Assembly (NCBI GenBank): GCA_977017575.1
Contig: CDRNVI010000012.1
Location: 496,001-560,000 of the forward strand
Direction: 5' to 3'
Length of the DNA: 64,000 nucleotides
Source of the DNA: Paramoeba atlantica
Taxonomy: Eukaryota; Discosea
This document shows positions 39,156 to 47,966 of the stretch, in pieces. A model generated the notes under the pieces. The model saw nothing but the letters and a program-made list of their open reading frames with translations, was not told the origin of the DNA and made no database searches. Position 1 is the stretch's first letter, and each line of letters starts with the position of its first letter. A program made the translations under genes and the position numbers.

Positions 39156-39689
39156 TACATGTATTGATTTTTCCTCTCTCGAAAATTTTCTATCTCTGAC
39201 TTTTTTGTTTCACCATGCAAATATTAGTGGGACAAAAATTAATATTTGTATGCGTCCTACACTTACACAATGAATGGAACCATTAAAAAATTTTGGACGA
39301 CAGTAAAAATTCAGTGTAATTAGTCTTTGGGAAAATTCGTTGGATTTCTTCGTCGCAAAGGTCGGAAACAACTGAAGAAGCATCACCGCTGAGTCCGGGG
39401 GTGGTTTTAGTTGAAAGCAGGTTGTAGTTACACGGACCAACATCCCCCCCCGAGGGAAAACAACTAGAATGTGACGAGTTCACATTCGAAATTCGTTCGA
39501 TTTTGGAAAGCTAAACCAAACCGTTGACTTCCGAAATAATCGTCCAAGCATGCTAGCGTCGTACCGAGATATTGTCACCAGAAATCGCTTTCGAGAATCG
39601 CGATTATTCCCTGTACGGGTAATTTTCTTGACGTAAACAAAACTTGCAATTTTTTTACTCGCAAAAACTATCCAACCTTCATGGCTGGA
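39156..39689. other. Transposon-derived spacer
   Basis: AT-rich; no terminal repeat recognised. Minus-strand frames of 66-77 codons (39210-39483) are not recognisable. Confidence 0.4.
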
Positions 39690-39933
39690 CACACCTCTTT
39701 TTCATCTTCGAAAGGCCTTCGTGAGCACTATCTGTGGGTATGAAAATACGTCGCTACGAAAAGGAGAATACAAGGGTATAGCTCTGCAACTGCCATTGTT
39801 AGAGTTCGATGACACCGTCAATCAGGCAGCCAATGAATTGCAAAGGTACCACGGTCAGCTACAAGGACAGGGAATTGGGAAGAACGAACGAAGGGCGCAT
39901 ATCCTTTTCGAACTTTCTCGACGAATATCCTAG
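39690..39933 (+). pseudogene. Fragment related to the ORF of the 60620-62619 element
   Basis: The frame HLRKAFVSTICGYENTSLRKGEYKGIALQLPLLEFDDTV resembles FKRSFPKAFF...ATKGKYRGIALSHLLVRFDS at about 61630-61740. The shared core is KG(E/K)Y(K/R)GIAL. The relative ends in a stop at 39931. It shows that the protein belongs to a repeated family. Confidence 0.55.
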
Positions 39934-40040
39934 ATATCAGTGAACAGAATAGAGTACTCCTTCCCGAAGAGGAATCGCATATTGTACTGTGAGAACTTAT
40001 TCGGTCTATAAACGTTGGACTTCCTGCCACCTGGACAAGC
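39934..40040. other. Short spacer after ADAT1
   Basis: 3' flank of the ADAT1 gene; contains a small direct repeat of TGCCACCTGGAC (40024, 40045). Confidence 0.4.
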
Positions 40041-41654
40041 CTACTGCCACCTGGACTTTCGAATCCATTCTTTAAATACCCCATAGGATCTGAACTCTTT
40101 CACTGCGTCGGAATATTCGTTGGACTCATCTTTCATTTCTCCTCTTGTCGGACCCGTAACAGGGCACGTACGAAGGGTGCGGCTTATTGTCAGTGACTCA
40201 CTCGACGCATACTTCCAGGCTCTGTCCTTCATTTTCTCGGAGCTCACTGTGCTATGTGAGCTAGGACAGTTTCTACGTTTTCTCGTCGCACCCATTAACA
40301 TACCGTGTTTGGAGTCAATACGCTCATACAGGGGTGGCACATCTCGCGACCACAGCTCCGAATATGAACGCAAGGACAAGGGGATCCCCTCGTGTATACA
40401 ATCTACGCAATCCCGAAAGCAGGGTACCGAACCGACCACCGCTATACTTCGCAATGTCGAAGACGACGATGCATGGGTCCATAGCACATCGCTATCATTT
40501 TCTTCCCTTAACCTGCATTTACTGTTCCTCTCTCCTTTCCCTGCTCCAGAAAGTCTTCCCCAGAAAGCTCTCTCCAGTGCCGGTCGCTCCACAAGTTCGG
40601 AATGTGTCGTATGGACCACGAGGTACTCTAAATTGAGTTTTATGCCGCACAACGCTAGCAGAGCTCCCTGCAATCCCACAACTCCCCATTTGGCGATCTT
40701 ATCCGAGCACGACATGCTGTGGCTGGGATGCCCACGACCGGGTTTCGTACGGACCAGTCCGGGGAGGAAATCGGAGGGATCGCCATGGGGAGCAATCATC
40801 TGGTTGTGGAGGGCATGGGCCCCCGTGGTGGGTCGTTTGCGGAGAGTACCGCCGGGTGGGCAAGTAGCTCCAGAACGCAGTTTCTCCGGATGAACGCTCT
40901 CTACAGGGATGTTATCCCATTCTTCACTCGTCTCTTTTTCCGCACTCTCACCTGAGACAATCTTTATTTTCCTTTTCTTGACGCTCCCTCCATCGATTTG
41001 GACATCATCCTCAAATTCCCTACCCGTCTCTTCTCGTATCTCCGGGACACACGCATCCCCACACGGGGGGTGGGATACGTACAACACCCACCCGGTCGAT
41101 GGAAGGCCATCCCTTTTTTCCTCTTTTCGTTTCAATGCGACATGCAGCAGTGCTCTCCGTGCTAACACCTCAGCATGACTATCCCGTAGAATATGAGAAT
41201 ACAAACCACCGGGGACGTTCCCCACACAACGAGATCCGGTACCCATACTGTGAACGATAGGAATTATTTTGGATGCTTCTGGATCTGTTTGATTATTATT
41301 CGCATTCATTTTCTCTTTTCTGTGATACGTCTCTGGACTATTCAGATCCTCATGATGCTTTGTTTTCTCTTCTTGTTCATGATTGGTTTCTGGACTGTTT
41401 GGGTTGTGATTCACTTTCTCTTTCTTATGATTGGTTTCTGGACTCTTCGTATTTTTATGATTATTGATGTTCTCTTCTTCTCTTTTATGATTGGTTTTAC
41501 GTGAAACATGTACCAGCGCGGCTAGAATGGTACCCGAGGGGGTTGGGGTTCTGAACTCTGGGATTGTGTTATAATGATGTCGAACACAGCGGACAATGGC
41601 ACGGGTGTCCTCAAGAGTAAGGGAAAGGGGGAAGGTACTCGGGGTGGCTTTCAT
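40041..41654 (-). CDS. ADAT1: tRNA-specific adenosine deaminase 1
   Basis: 537 aa, ATG at 41654. Deaminase core with zinc ligands H160 (DSHAEV, catalytic E162), C198 (HPPCGDAC) and C316 (SMSCSDKIAKW); GTGSRCVG and RTKPGRG are the ADAT1/ADAR-family inositol-phosphate-site motifs. The enzyme deaminates adenosine 37 of tRNA-Ala to inosine. An ~80-residue insertion (about 52-132), rich in Asn, His, Lys and Glu, contains three imperfect repeats of SPETNHKKEK. It is encoded by AT-rich purine DNA and lies between the first helix and the GTG motif. A second, Lys/Glu-rich insertion follows the CGDAC site. The insertions are probably disordered loops; the catalytic residues are all present. Confidence 0.93.
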   Translation of the reverse strand: MKATPSTFPLSLTLEDTRAIVRCVRHHYNTIPEFRTPTPSGTILAALVHVSRKTNHKREEENINNHKNTKSPETNHKKEKVNHNPNSPETNHEQEEKTKHHEDLNSPETYHRKEKMNANNNQTDPEASKIIPIVHSMGTGSRCVGNVPGGLYSHILRDSHAEVLARRALLHVALKRKEEKRDGLPSTGWVLYVSHPPCGDACVPEIREETGREFEDDVQIDGGSVKKRKIKIVSGESAEKETSEEWDNIPVESVHPEKLRSGATCPPGGTLRKRPTTGAHALHNQMIAPHGDPSDFLPGLVRTKPGRGHPSHSMSCSDKIAKWGVVGLQGALLALCGIKLNLEYLVVHTTHSELVERPALERAFWGRLSGAGKGERNSKCRLREENDSDVLWTHASSSSTLRSIAVVGSVPCFRDCVDCIHEGIPLSLRSYSELWSRDVPPLYERIDSKHGMLMGATRKRRNCPSSHSTVSSEKMKDRAWKYASSESLTISRTLRTCPVTGPTRGEMKDESNEYSDAVKEFRSYGVFKEWIRKSRWQ

Positions 41655-41825
41655 ACATGCGTATGTTATGAAAACATGCGCGTAGGAGAATAATGAGATT
41701 CGGAAAATAGATGTGTTCGGTTTCTACGGAACAGGGAAAGTCAAAAAAAAATACTTAGGTAAGAGGCATGAATCAATTTTTTACATAAAATACCGCATTT
41801 AAAGAACTGAGGATTCTTTTGGAAA

Positions 41826-43814
41826 TTATAGAATATCGTCTATAAGCGAGGTTGAATGATACGTCGATTCTTTCGGCTTGGTACTCTCCAGCAACTGTGT
41901 TGGAAAAGAGGCAGAGGGCAGGCCGTCCTGAATTCCCTTATTCGGATCCTCTTTAGAAGGAAAAGGTGGCATTGCTTGTAGAATAAGCGGCAGTGAATTG
42001 TGACGGCAAAGAACAGCGCACTCATGGGCTCTCTGTTGCACCTCCGGACTCGCATCCCCGCGGGCCGCGTAAAAAAAGGTCTCAAGACTATGTCGAAGTT
42101 CGGGATCGGGGAACATGAGGTAAAATTTAAGCAAGCAGCTGAGCACTCGGCTCCGTAAACGAGGTGTCGCGTCGGGGTACACCAAGTACAGTTTTCGAAC
42201 CTGATCCTGAACAGTAAATTTCAGTGGAGTCGATGCCAGTTTTCCATACTCGCCCAGAACAAACGCACAAAGCGAAATCAATGCCTCAGGAGGTGAGCTC
42301 GATGCCTCAATTTGCGACAAGCTTTCCAGAGCCATCTCCACGGCACATTTTCGCATAGTACCCTCACGTGTGAGAACGCGGCAGAAGTGTTCCCACACCT
42401 CCTGGCTGTTGCTTCCTAACGTGTGCACGACGTGAAACACAATGTTCACGTACCAATTCGGATCAGCCCGGTGTTTATCAATAATCGGTAGGATCGCGTG
42501 GATCGCACATTTTTGTAAATCATCGGATGCGCTAGTCTGTGCCACGTCTAACAGCTCCCCGACAATCTCAGGGGCGTTTCCTACATTACACACCGCGGGA
42601 AGTGCCTCCATAGCTCGGCGCAGGACGAAACTGTCAGTGTCCTTTAGCCCAGCTAAAATCGCACTTTGGTACGACGAAAGGGCATGAAACGGATCCCCAG
42701 TTCGACACGCTGCGAAACGGGTTAACAGCCCAAACCCAAGAGTGCGTAGATTCGCATCTTTGATGTGGGACGAACGGAGAAACCGACCCAGAAGCCCCCC
42801 AACGGCTTTGATCAGATCGGGATTGCTGTCCTGGTGAATGACGACTCGAATGGCCTCGATCACTACGCTGTTCATCGCGTTAGCTCGATTTGAGGACCCA
42901 CGTGAGGAACTTTTCCCTGCTCGATTCTCGATAAAAAGTTTGTTTCCGGCCTGGAGAATTCGTGCGAGTAACGCATCAATTTTTCCTTCCATATTCACAT
43001 CCGAACCCGGCGGGAGTTTGGCCAACACACGCAGTGCTCGAACTTGCAGCCAGGGAGCGGGAATACCGAAGTACGTGTAGTCCGGCTCAGACTCTTGTTT
43101 CAGTATAATACGTTCTAGTACAGCATAAATCTCTCTTCGGATGGCAGCAGTAAGCTCACCGTGCTCCGCAGATGAGCTCCCTGAGGTGTAAAGCTCCTCA
43201 AATAATGCAAAGCAGGCGTTCAACACACCATAGCCTCCATTTTCGGGAAGTGGTATCAAACTCTGCGCTACGGGAAGCAGATCTACATGTCGGGGATCGC
43301 GCCGGTGAAACCCAACAAACGTTAGGATCGCTTTTTTCCGCGAACCCGATGACGTATTGATTGAGGTCGCTAGCCGTGCGATGTCATGGGAGAGAGCATC
43401 CAGGAAATCTGGACAGGGGAGATTGGCAGCAGCTGTGAGGGCTACACACTCAAAAGGCTCCTTGCCGGAGTTCAGGTCATTTCGAAGCTGATTCACCAAC
43501 AGAGTGAGCATGTCGTCTTTTTCAGTTAGTAGAAGACTACAGGCGAGGTACCCGACGTACTTGGCATGAGGCTGGGTGCTACAGATCAGACGAATGGCCT
43601 CAATGTGTCCAAACTCAACATCGTACCCCATCATGGAGATGTAAAGCAGTTTACATACACATTTCTTGCGCTCATACTCGGTGAGTTGGGTTCCTTTTTG
43701 GAAGCGGGAGCGAATTTTGGCTAATTCTTGTTCCACGCGGTTTTTCTCTCCCGTCTCGTTTCCGGCCAGTCGCCGGACGTCCGCAATGAATGCTGACAAA
43801 CCACGCATATCCAT
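41826..43814 (-). CDS. AP2A: AP-2 complex subunit alpha, no appendage domain
   Basis: 662 aa using the ATG at 43814 (MDMRGLSAFIADVRRLAGNE); the frame extends further but the AP-2 alpha N-terminus starts here. The trunk matches alpha-adaptin: ELAKIRSRFQ, YERKKCVCKLLYISMMGYDV, FGHIEAIRLI, TYFGIPAPWLQVRALRVLAKLPP, NAMNSVVIEAIRVVIHQDSNPDL and AFVLGEYGKLA. AP-2 links clathrin to cargo and PI(4,5)P2 at the plasma membrane. Animal alpha subunits are ~940 aa with a hinge and an ear; here only ~60 residues follow the trunk, ending SLIDDIL. Either the ear is truly absent or it is lost in this gene. A CACAG acceptor with a pyrimidine tract lies 10 bp upstream. Confidence 0.92.
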   Translation of the reverse strand: MDMRGLSAFIADVRRLAGNETGEKNRVEQELAKIRSRFQKGTQLTEYERKKCVCKLLYISMMGYDVEFGHIEAIRLICSTQPHAKYVGYLACSLLLTEKDDMLTLLVNQLRNDLNSGKEPFECVALTAAANLPCPDFLDALSHDIARLATSINTSSGSRKKAILTFVGFHRRDPRHVDLLPVAQSLIPLPENGGYGVLNACFALFEELYTSGSSSAEHGELTAAIRREIYAVLERIILKQESEPDYTYFGIPAPWLQVRALRVLAKLPPGSDVNMEGKIDALLARILQAGNKLFIENRAGKSSSRGSSNRANAMNSVVIEAIRVVIHQDSNPDLIKAVGGLLGRFLRSSHIKDANLRTLGFGLLTRFAACRTGDPFHALSSYQSAILAGLKDTDSFVLRRAMEALPAVCNVGNAPEIVGELLDVAQTSASDDLQKCAIHAILPIIDKHRADPNWYVNIVFHVVHTLGSNSQEVWEHFCRVLTREGTMRKCAVEMALESLSQIEASSSPPEALISLCAFVLGEYGKLASTPLKFTVQDQVRKLYLVYPDATPRLRSRVLSCLLKFYLMFPDPELRHSLETFFYAARGDASPEVQQRAHECAVLCRHNSLPLILQAMPPFPSKEDPNKGIQDGLPSASFPTQLLESTKPKESTYHSTSLIDDIL

Positions 43815-43823
43815 TTTATGGCA

Positions 43824-43858
43824 CTGTGTAAGGAGTGAGTAAGTGTAAGAAAAAGACT
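43824..43858 (-). promoter_or_regulatory. Predicted splice acceptor before AP-2 alpha
   Basis: The minus strand runs TCTTTTTCTTACACTTACTC then ACTCCTTACACAG, 9 nt before the ATG. Confidence 0.45.
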
Positions 43859-44030
43859 CTAAATGCAATGTAGAATATTTTAGCAAAGAGAGGATATGTG
43901 GGTAAGAGAGCAATTTTGCTTTCGATAAGATGTACCCTGCCATACATTGGGCATTCAGAACATTCAAGGGGGGTTAAAAACTTGATTCATAAAGGGAAAG
44001 AACAAAAGAAATTTACTTTACTTCAGAAGA

Positions 44031-45176
44031 TTACTCATTATTGCATGTAGATTGATTTACTAATTGGTTGATATGATTCGACAAGGCAAGTAATTCATTG
44101 ATTTCCAGATGAGAGGCACAACTTCGTAACCGTTCAAAATTGCAAACCATTCTCCTGCTGCGCACGTACTTGACGTAGTAAAAATACGTGAAGGCACCCA
44201 TGAGAAGCTGGCAGTCCATCCTATCCGTCATTCCTCCATGTCCTGGGATAAGATCACTAAAATCTTTTAGTTTGAAAGCACGTTTGAAACCACTGGCAAA
44301 AAACCCAGCGGCAGGCGCGATCAAGGACGCAAAAGCTGCTAAACTTAGTGCATGCAGCTGCACGGGGCGAAACGTGAAAACACTTTCGCCTCCCCCACAG
44401 CCAAGGAATAACTTAGCGAAAAAATGAAGCATACGGTGCTCAATTATTATTTTTTGGGGTAGAAAAGTCAGCGGTATGTCGCTATACACAGGGCTACTAA
44501 AATCTTTAGTTTCGCATACGAGGGATGGAAATTGACTTAAAAAGTCAGAAAAGAACCATGCCCAAGCAATTGTGAATAAACAGGCTCCCGCGAAACCTTC
44601 GAGAGTTTTATTCGGAGATAAATGCGACAGTCGAGTTCTTCCGAATAGTTTTCCGCATACATACGCAAAAATATCATTCACAACCACACAGCTACAGGGA
44701 AGGATAAACCAAAACATCCCTTGTAGCATATTCGGTACCACGAGAGAACTCTGTACATTAATAAAGAGCAGAGTGACAGTGACCCAAGTAAGGTGTTCAA
44801 ACTGGGAGCGGATGAGTCCTTTGCGAAGACTCACTACAAACATGAGAAACCCGATCAAGTATGTGACAAAAGTAAGAAAGTGAAAATGCTCATAAAAATG
44901 TATCGCTTCCGGCCACGAGGCTACCAGTTGAGGTCGCAGATTCATTAACGTGAGAGAAACCGACGTGATGAGCAAAAGATAGTCCGGAAGAATGCGAAAC
45001 AGCAGGACTTGGCTTGCGCGTTTCTGACTGTTACTGACGGCGGTAATTTCGTGAAACATGCGCAACTGGATGAGTAGAACGAAAACTATGGTGGGAAGAG
45101 TCCCAAGATACAGGATAACGCCGAAACCTGCCACCATGAATATGGTGAGCAACAGCCTCTTCCAGAATTCGTGCAT
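44031..45176 (-). CDS. CDS1: CDP-diacylglycerol synthase (phosphatidate cytidylyltransferase)
   Basis: 381 aa, ATG at 45176. The family signature is complete at 295-321: SGFKRAFKLKDFSDLIPGHG followed by GMTDRMD. LSPNKTLEGFAGA (186-198) is the other conserved CDS motif. About eight hydrophobic segments (10-37, 57-80, 100-116, 129-148, 153-172, 196-215, 275-297, 322-336) fit an integral ER membrane enzyme. It makes CDP-diacylglycerol from phosphatidate and CTP, the precursor of phosphatidylinositol, phosphatidylglycerol and cardiolipin. A CCCAACAG acceptor-like site lies 9-10 bp before the ATG. The length is close to other eukaryotic CDS enzymes (~420-460) with a short N-terminus. Confidence 0.96.
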   Translation of the reverse strand: MHEFWKRLLLTIFMVAGFGVILYLGTLPTIVFVLLIQLRMFHEITAVSNSQKRASQVLLFRILPDYLLLITSVSLTLMNLRPQLVASWPEAIHFYEHFHFLTFVTYLIGFLMFVVSLRKGLIRSQFEHLTWVTVTLLFINVQSSLVVPNMLQGMFWFILPCSCVVVNDIFAYVCGKLFGRTRLSHLSPNKTLEGFAGACLFTIAWAWFFSDFLSQFPSLVCETKDFSSPVYSDIPLTFLPQKIIIEHRMLHFFAKLFLGCGGGESVFTFRPVQLHALSLAAFASLIAPAAGFFASGFKRAFKLKDFSDLIPGHGGMTDRMDCQLLMGAFTYFYYVKYVRSRRMVCNFERLRSCASHLEINELLALSNHINQLVNQSTCNNE

Positions 45177-45698
45177 GGAAACAAACTGTTGGGCGAAACG
45201 TAATCAACGGCTCCTGTGACAAACAACGCGATAGATATAGAAGAGTATAGAATAGGAAATTTACTAAGCCATGATCCTCATTCGACTAATAACGCTAATA
45301 CAAAACACAGAAATGTAGAAGAGTGTCGAATACTTCGTTAAATTGACGTCCAATATCCCTTGATTTTGAATATTTGCGGGACATTTACTAAGTACGGGGA
45401 ACGGCACCAAGCGTTCTCACAACGAAACAGTTTCTTATTTCTGTGTCTTATCTATGATGTCTCACGCTCCAGCGCTTTGCTAGTACGTATGGCAAACAAC
45501 TCTGGTCCCCAGTTTGACTCATTGCAGATGCTTTAAAGGAATGCTTTTGAGGGTTACCTTTTGCTAGTAACCTTTTGAGTAAGAAATCATGGAATCAACT
45601 ACTCCGTTGTTTGTCCGCCTTGTTGATCATGGTGAGAAGCTGCTTTTATTCGGTTTGGTCTCGTACTTCATCGTTTTACAGCAGGTAGTGTTGAAAAC
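45177..45698. other. Intergenic spacer
   Basis: AT-rich with no recognised element. The plus-strand frame from 45589 enters the antisense of the CLC gene and is not credible. Confidence 0.5.
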
Positions 45699-47966
45699 TC
45701 AGAGTGGTTCAGGTGACGATTCGCGTTCCATGTCCTCGATTTCCGCAGTGCCGACATCGGATACTAAAAGCGGATGCGAAGTCTCTTCTTCTCCACCGTT
45801 GCCCGAAGGTGGGGTTCCATCCGATTCCGGTTTGTGCATAAACTCTACAAGATCATTCTTCGTAACTATACCGAGTAGAGCGCCGTTCTTGGTTATCAAC
45901 ACATGATGTACTCCAAGTGAGACAAAAAGTTGCAACAAACGCGAAACTGAATTCTGATAGTGCAACACAAGAGGGGAGTAGTCCATAAACTGTGCCAAAT
46001 TCAACACCCCCGCCTCACTCGAATGCGTCAATCCCTCCTCACCTTCCTTAAAATTCACCACATGCGAAGAAACATCTCCCTCTGCACCCTTTCCAGCATT
46101 CTGCAATTCCCTCCACAAGTCTCTTCGCGTGATATACCCCAAAAGCTGCCCCGTTGCCAAAACCACCGGATACCCCCGATAGTCACACCTCTGCACCACC
46201 CCCCGCAGCTCCCCCACCGTCACCCCCCCCGCCCGCACCACACACATCTCCCGGCTCAACAACCCCATCTGCCCCACGGTGGTGGGGCCCTCCACACTCG
46301 CGCCGGGGGGGAGAAACGGGTACCGCATCGCCGCGAACTGCTCCTCGTAGATCGACCCCACCCCGAGCCAGGCCCCGAACGCCTTGGCGGCCATAATCGC
46401 CACCGCGCACGGCACCAGGTACTCAAGCCCCCCGGTCATCTCGAACGCCACCACCACCAGGCTCACTGTCATCCGGGACACCCCCGCGAGCACGGCCAGG
46501 GACCCCACGAGCGCGTAGATCCCGGGGTGCACACACGCGACGCCGTGCTGGCAGGCTGCCGGGAGCACGGACTGCGGGAGGAGCGCGACCTGGGCTTTTC
46601 GTAGCGCGATCCCCAGCGCTCTCCCCATCGCGCCCCCGATGAAGAGGGAGGGGACGAAGACCCCCGCGGGGAGGGGGGCGCCGTAGGTGAGGGCGGTGAG
46701 CAGGGTGGCGACGAGAGCGGTGAAGAGGAGTTGGAACAGCACGGCGCCCTCGTGGGGGTCGCAGAGGCCGTGGAGGTGGTGCCGGGAGCAGCCGTGGTAG
46801 GTCGCGGAGAGGAACTCGAGGGGGTTGCCCGTCATAAAGGGGTTGGAGAAGTTAAAGAGGGCGGTGAGGAGGGTGAGGAGGGCGACCTCGGTGGTGGGGT
46901 AGCGCCGGAGGGGGGTGGAGTGGCGGAAGGAGGTCCAGCGGAGGTTGAGGTAGGTGAGGGCGCTGCCGAGGGCACCCCCGAGGAGACCGAGGAGGAGGAA
47001 ACCGGAGAGTTCGAACCAGTACCAGGCGTGGCGGTAGTCGACTTGGAACATGGTAAGCTTGCCGGTGTGGGTGGGGTCGATGCGTTGGAGGAGGATGGCG
47101 GCGGTGACACAGCAGATCAGGGCTTGGTGGAGAAGGCGGTGGGTGAAGAAATAGGAAATCTCCTCGATGCTGAAAATCACCCCACCGATGGGAGCTCCGA
47201 AGGCTACACTGATGCCAGCACCCGCGGAGGCCGCAATGAGGTCACGGTATTTCGTCTCACTGTCGCGTACGGCGGGGAACAGTCGTGAGGTGACGTGACC
47301 CAAACAGCTGGCAATGTGAACAAAGGGACCTTCCTTGCCAATGCGCAGGCCGCTGCCTACGGAGAGGCAGAGCCCCAGAACCTTAACGATCAGTGTACGC
47401 AACGATAACAGGTGTTTAATGTTGGTCCCGGAGACGATCATTTTGAGTTCTAAAATACCCCCGCCTGCGGCAAAAGGGGCGTACCATTGGACTAAAACAG
47501 AGCTCGACACGGCCATGACGACAGAGAGTAAGACGTAGATAAAACCTCGGAGTGCAAAATCTGAGGCGTGGTTGTGGTCCAACAGCGAGCCTTTTCCCCA
47601 TGTTGCCCATTCCGTACATTTCGCGACGTGCTGACCGACATATCCCATACAGCACTCATTTCTGGGGAGCCAAAAGAAATCTTGGCAAACACCGGTTTTC
47701 AGATCACCCAGCCAGCGACTCGTCACGTCCACGAAGGAAGCAACAACTCCGCACAAAACACCTGTTAGGATCAAGGTGAGCAAAAGTTGTGCGTGGTGTC
47801 CTGAAAGACCCCAAGGCAATCTTTTACTGGAACTACGGTCAGATGCAACGTGTCTTGTGCCCTCTAGTTCCCGGTGATGAACCCAATCCAAGTGGGTCCA
47901 GTTCTGCGGCATCCGTCCAGGGGTCCGCAGTATCCATGTTTTCAACGCATCGAGACTAAATACCAT
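45699..47966 (-). CDS. CLC-family chloride/proton antiporter with changed selectivity motif
   Basis: 755 aa, ATG at 47966. Transmembrane core at ~60-560 and two CBS domains at ~575-730 (RREMCVVRAGGVTVGELRGV; YSPLVLHYQNSVSRLLQLF). The gating glutamate is E212 in GKEGP (210-214) and the proton glutamate lies in GGVIFSIEEISYFF (E268/E269). GVFVPSLFIGGAMGR and MTGGLEYLVPCAVAIMAAK resemble the endosomal CLC-3/4/5 type. The conserved GSGIP anion-site motif reads GGGIL here (168-172), so the anion-binding Ser and the following Pro are both replaced. Probably a 2Cl-/H+ exchanger of the endolysosomal or contractile-vacuole system with altered anion preference. The central part is very GC-rich and has an open antisense frame. 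Confidence 0.93.
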   Translation of the reverse strand: MVFSLDALKTWILRTPGRMPQNWTHLDWVHHRELEGTRHVASDRSSSKRLPWGLSGHHAQLLLTLILTGVLCGVVASFVDVTSRWLGDLKTGVCQDFFWLPRNECCMGYVGQHVAKCTEWATWGKGSLLDHNHASDFALRGFIYVLLSVVMAVSSSVLVQWYAPFAAGGGILELKMIVSGTNIKHLLSLRTLIVKVLGLCLSVGSGLRIGKEGPFVHIASCLGHVTSRLFPAVRDSETKYRDLIAASAGAGISVAFGAPIGGVIFSIEEISYFFTHRLLHQALICCVTAAILLQRIDPTHTGKLTMFQVDYRHAWYWFELSGFLLLGLLGGALGSALTYLNLRWTSFRHSTPLRRYPTTEVALLTLLTALFNFSNPFMTGNPLEFLSATYHGCSRHHLHGLCDPHEGAVLFQLLFTALVATLLTALTYGAPLPAGVFVPSLFIGGAMGRALGIALRKAQVALLPQSVLPAACQHGVACVHPGIYALVGSLAVLAGVSRMTVSLVVVAFEMTGGLEYLVPCAVAIMAAKAFGAWLGVGSIYEEQFAAMRYPFLPPGASVEGPTTVGQMGLLSREMCVVRAGGVTVGELRGVVQRCDYRGYPVVLATGQLLGYITRRDLWRELQNAGKGAEGDVSSHVVNFKEGEEGLTHSSEAGVLNLAQFMDYSPLVLHYQNSVSRLLQLFVSLGVHHVLITKNGALLGIVTKNDLVEFMHKPESDGTPPSGNGGEEETSHPLLVSDVGTAEIEDMERESSPEPL

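Noticed and set aside
46731-47288. Plus-strand Glu/Gly/Val-rich frame inside the CLC gene
   Set aside because: Antisense shadow of conserved CLC transmembrane sequence.
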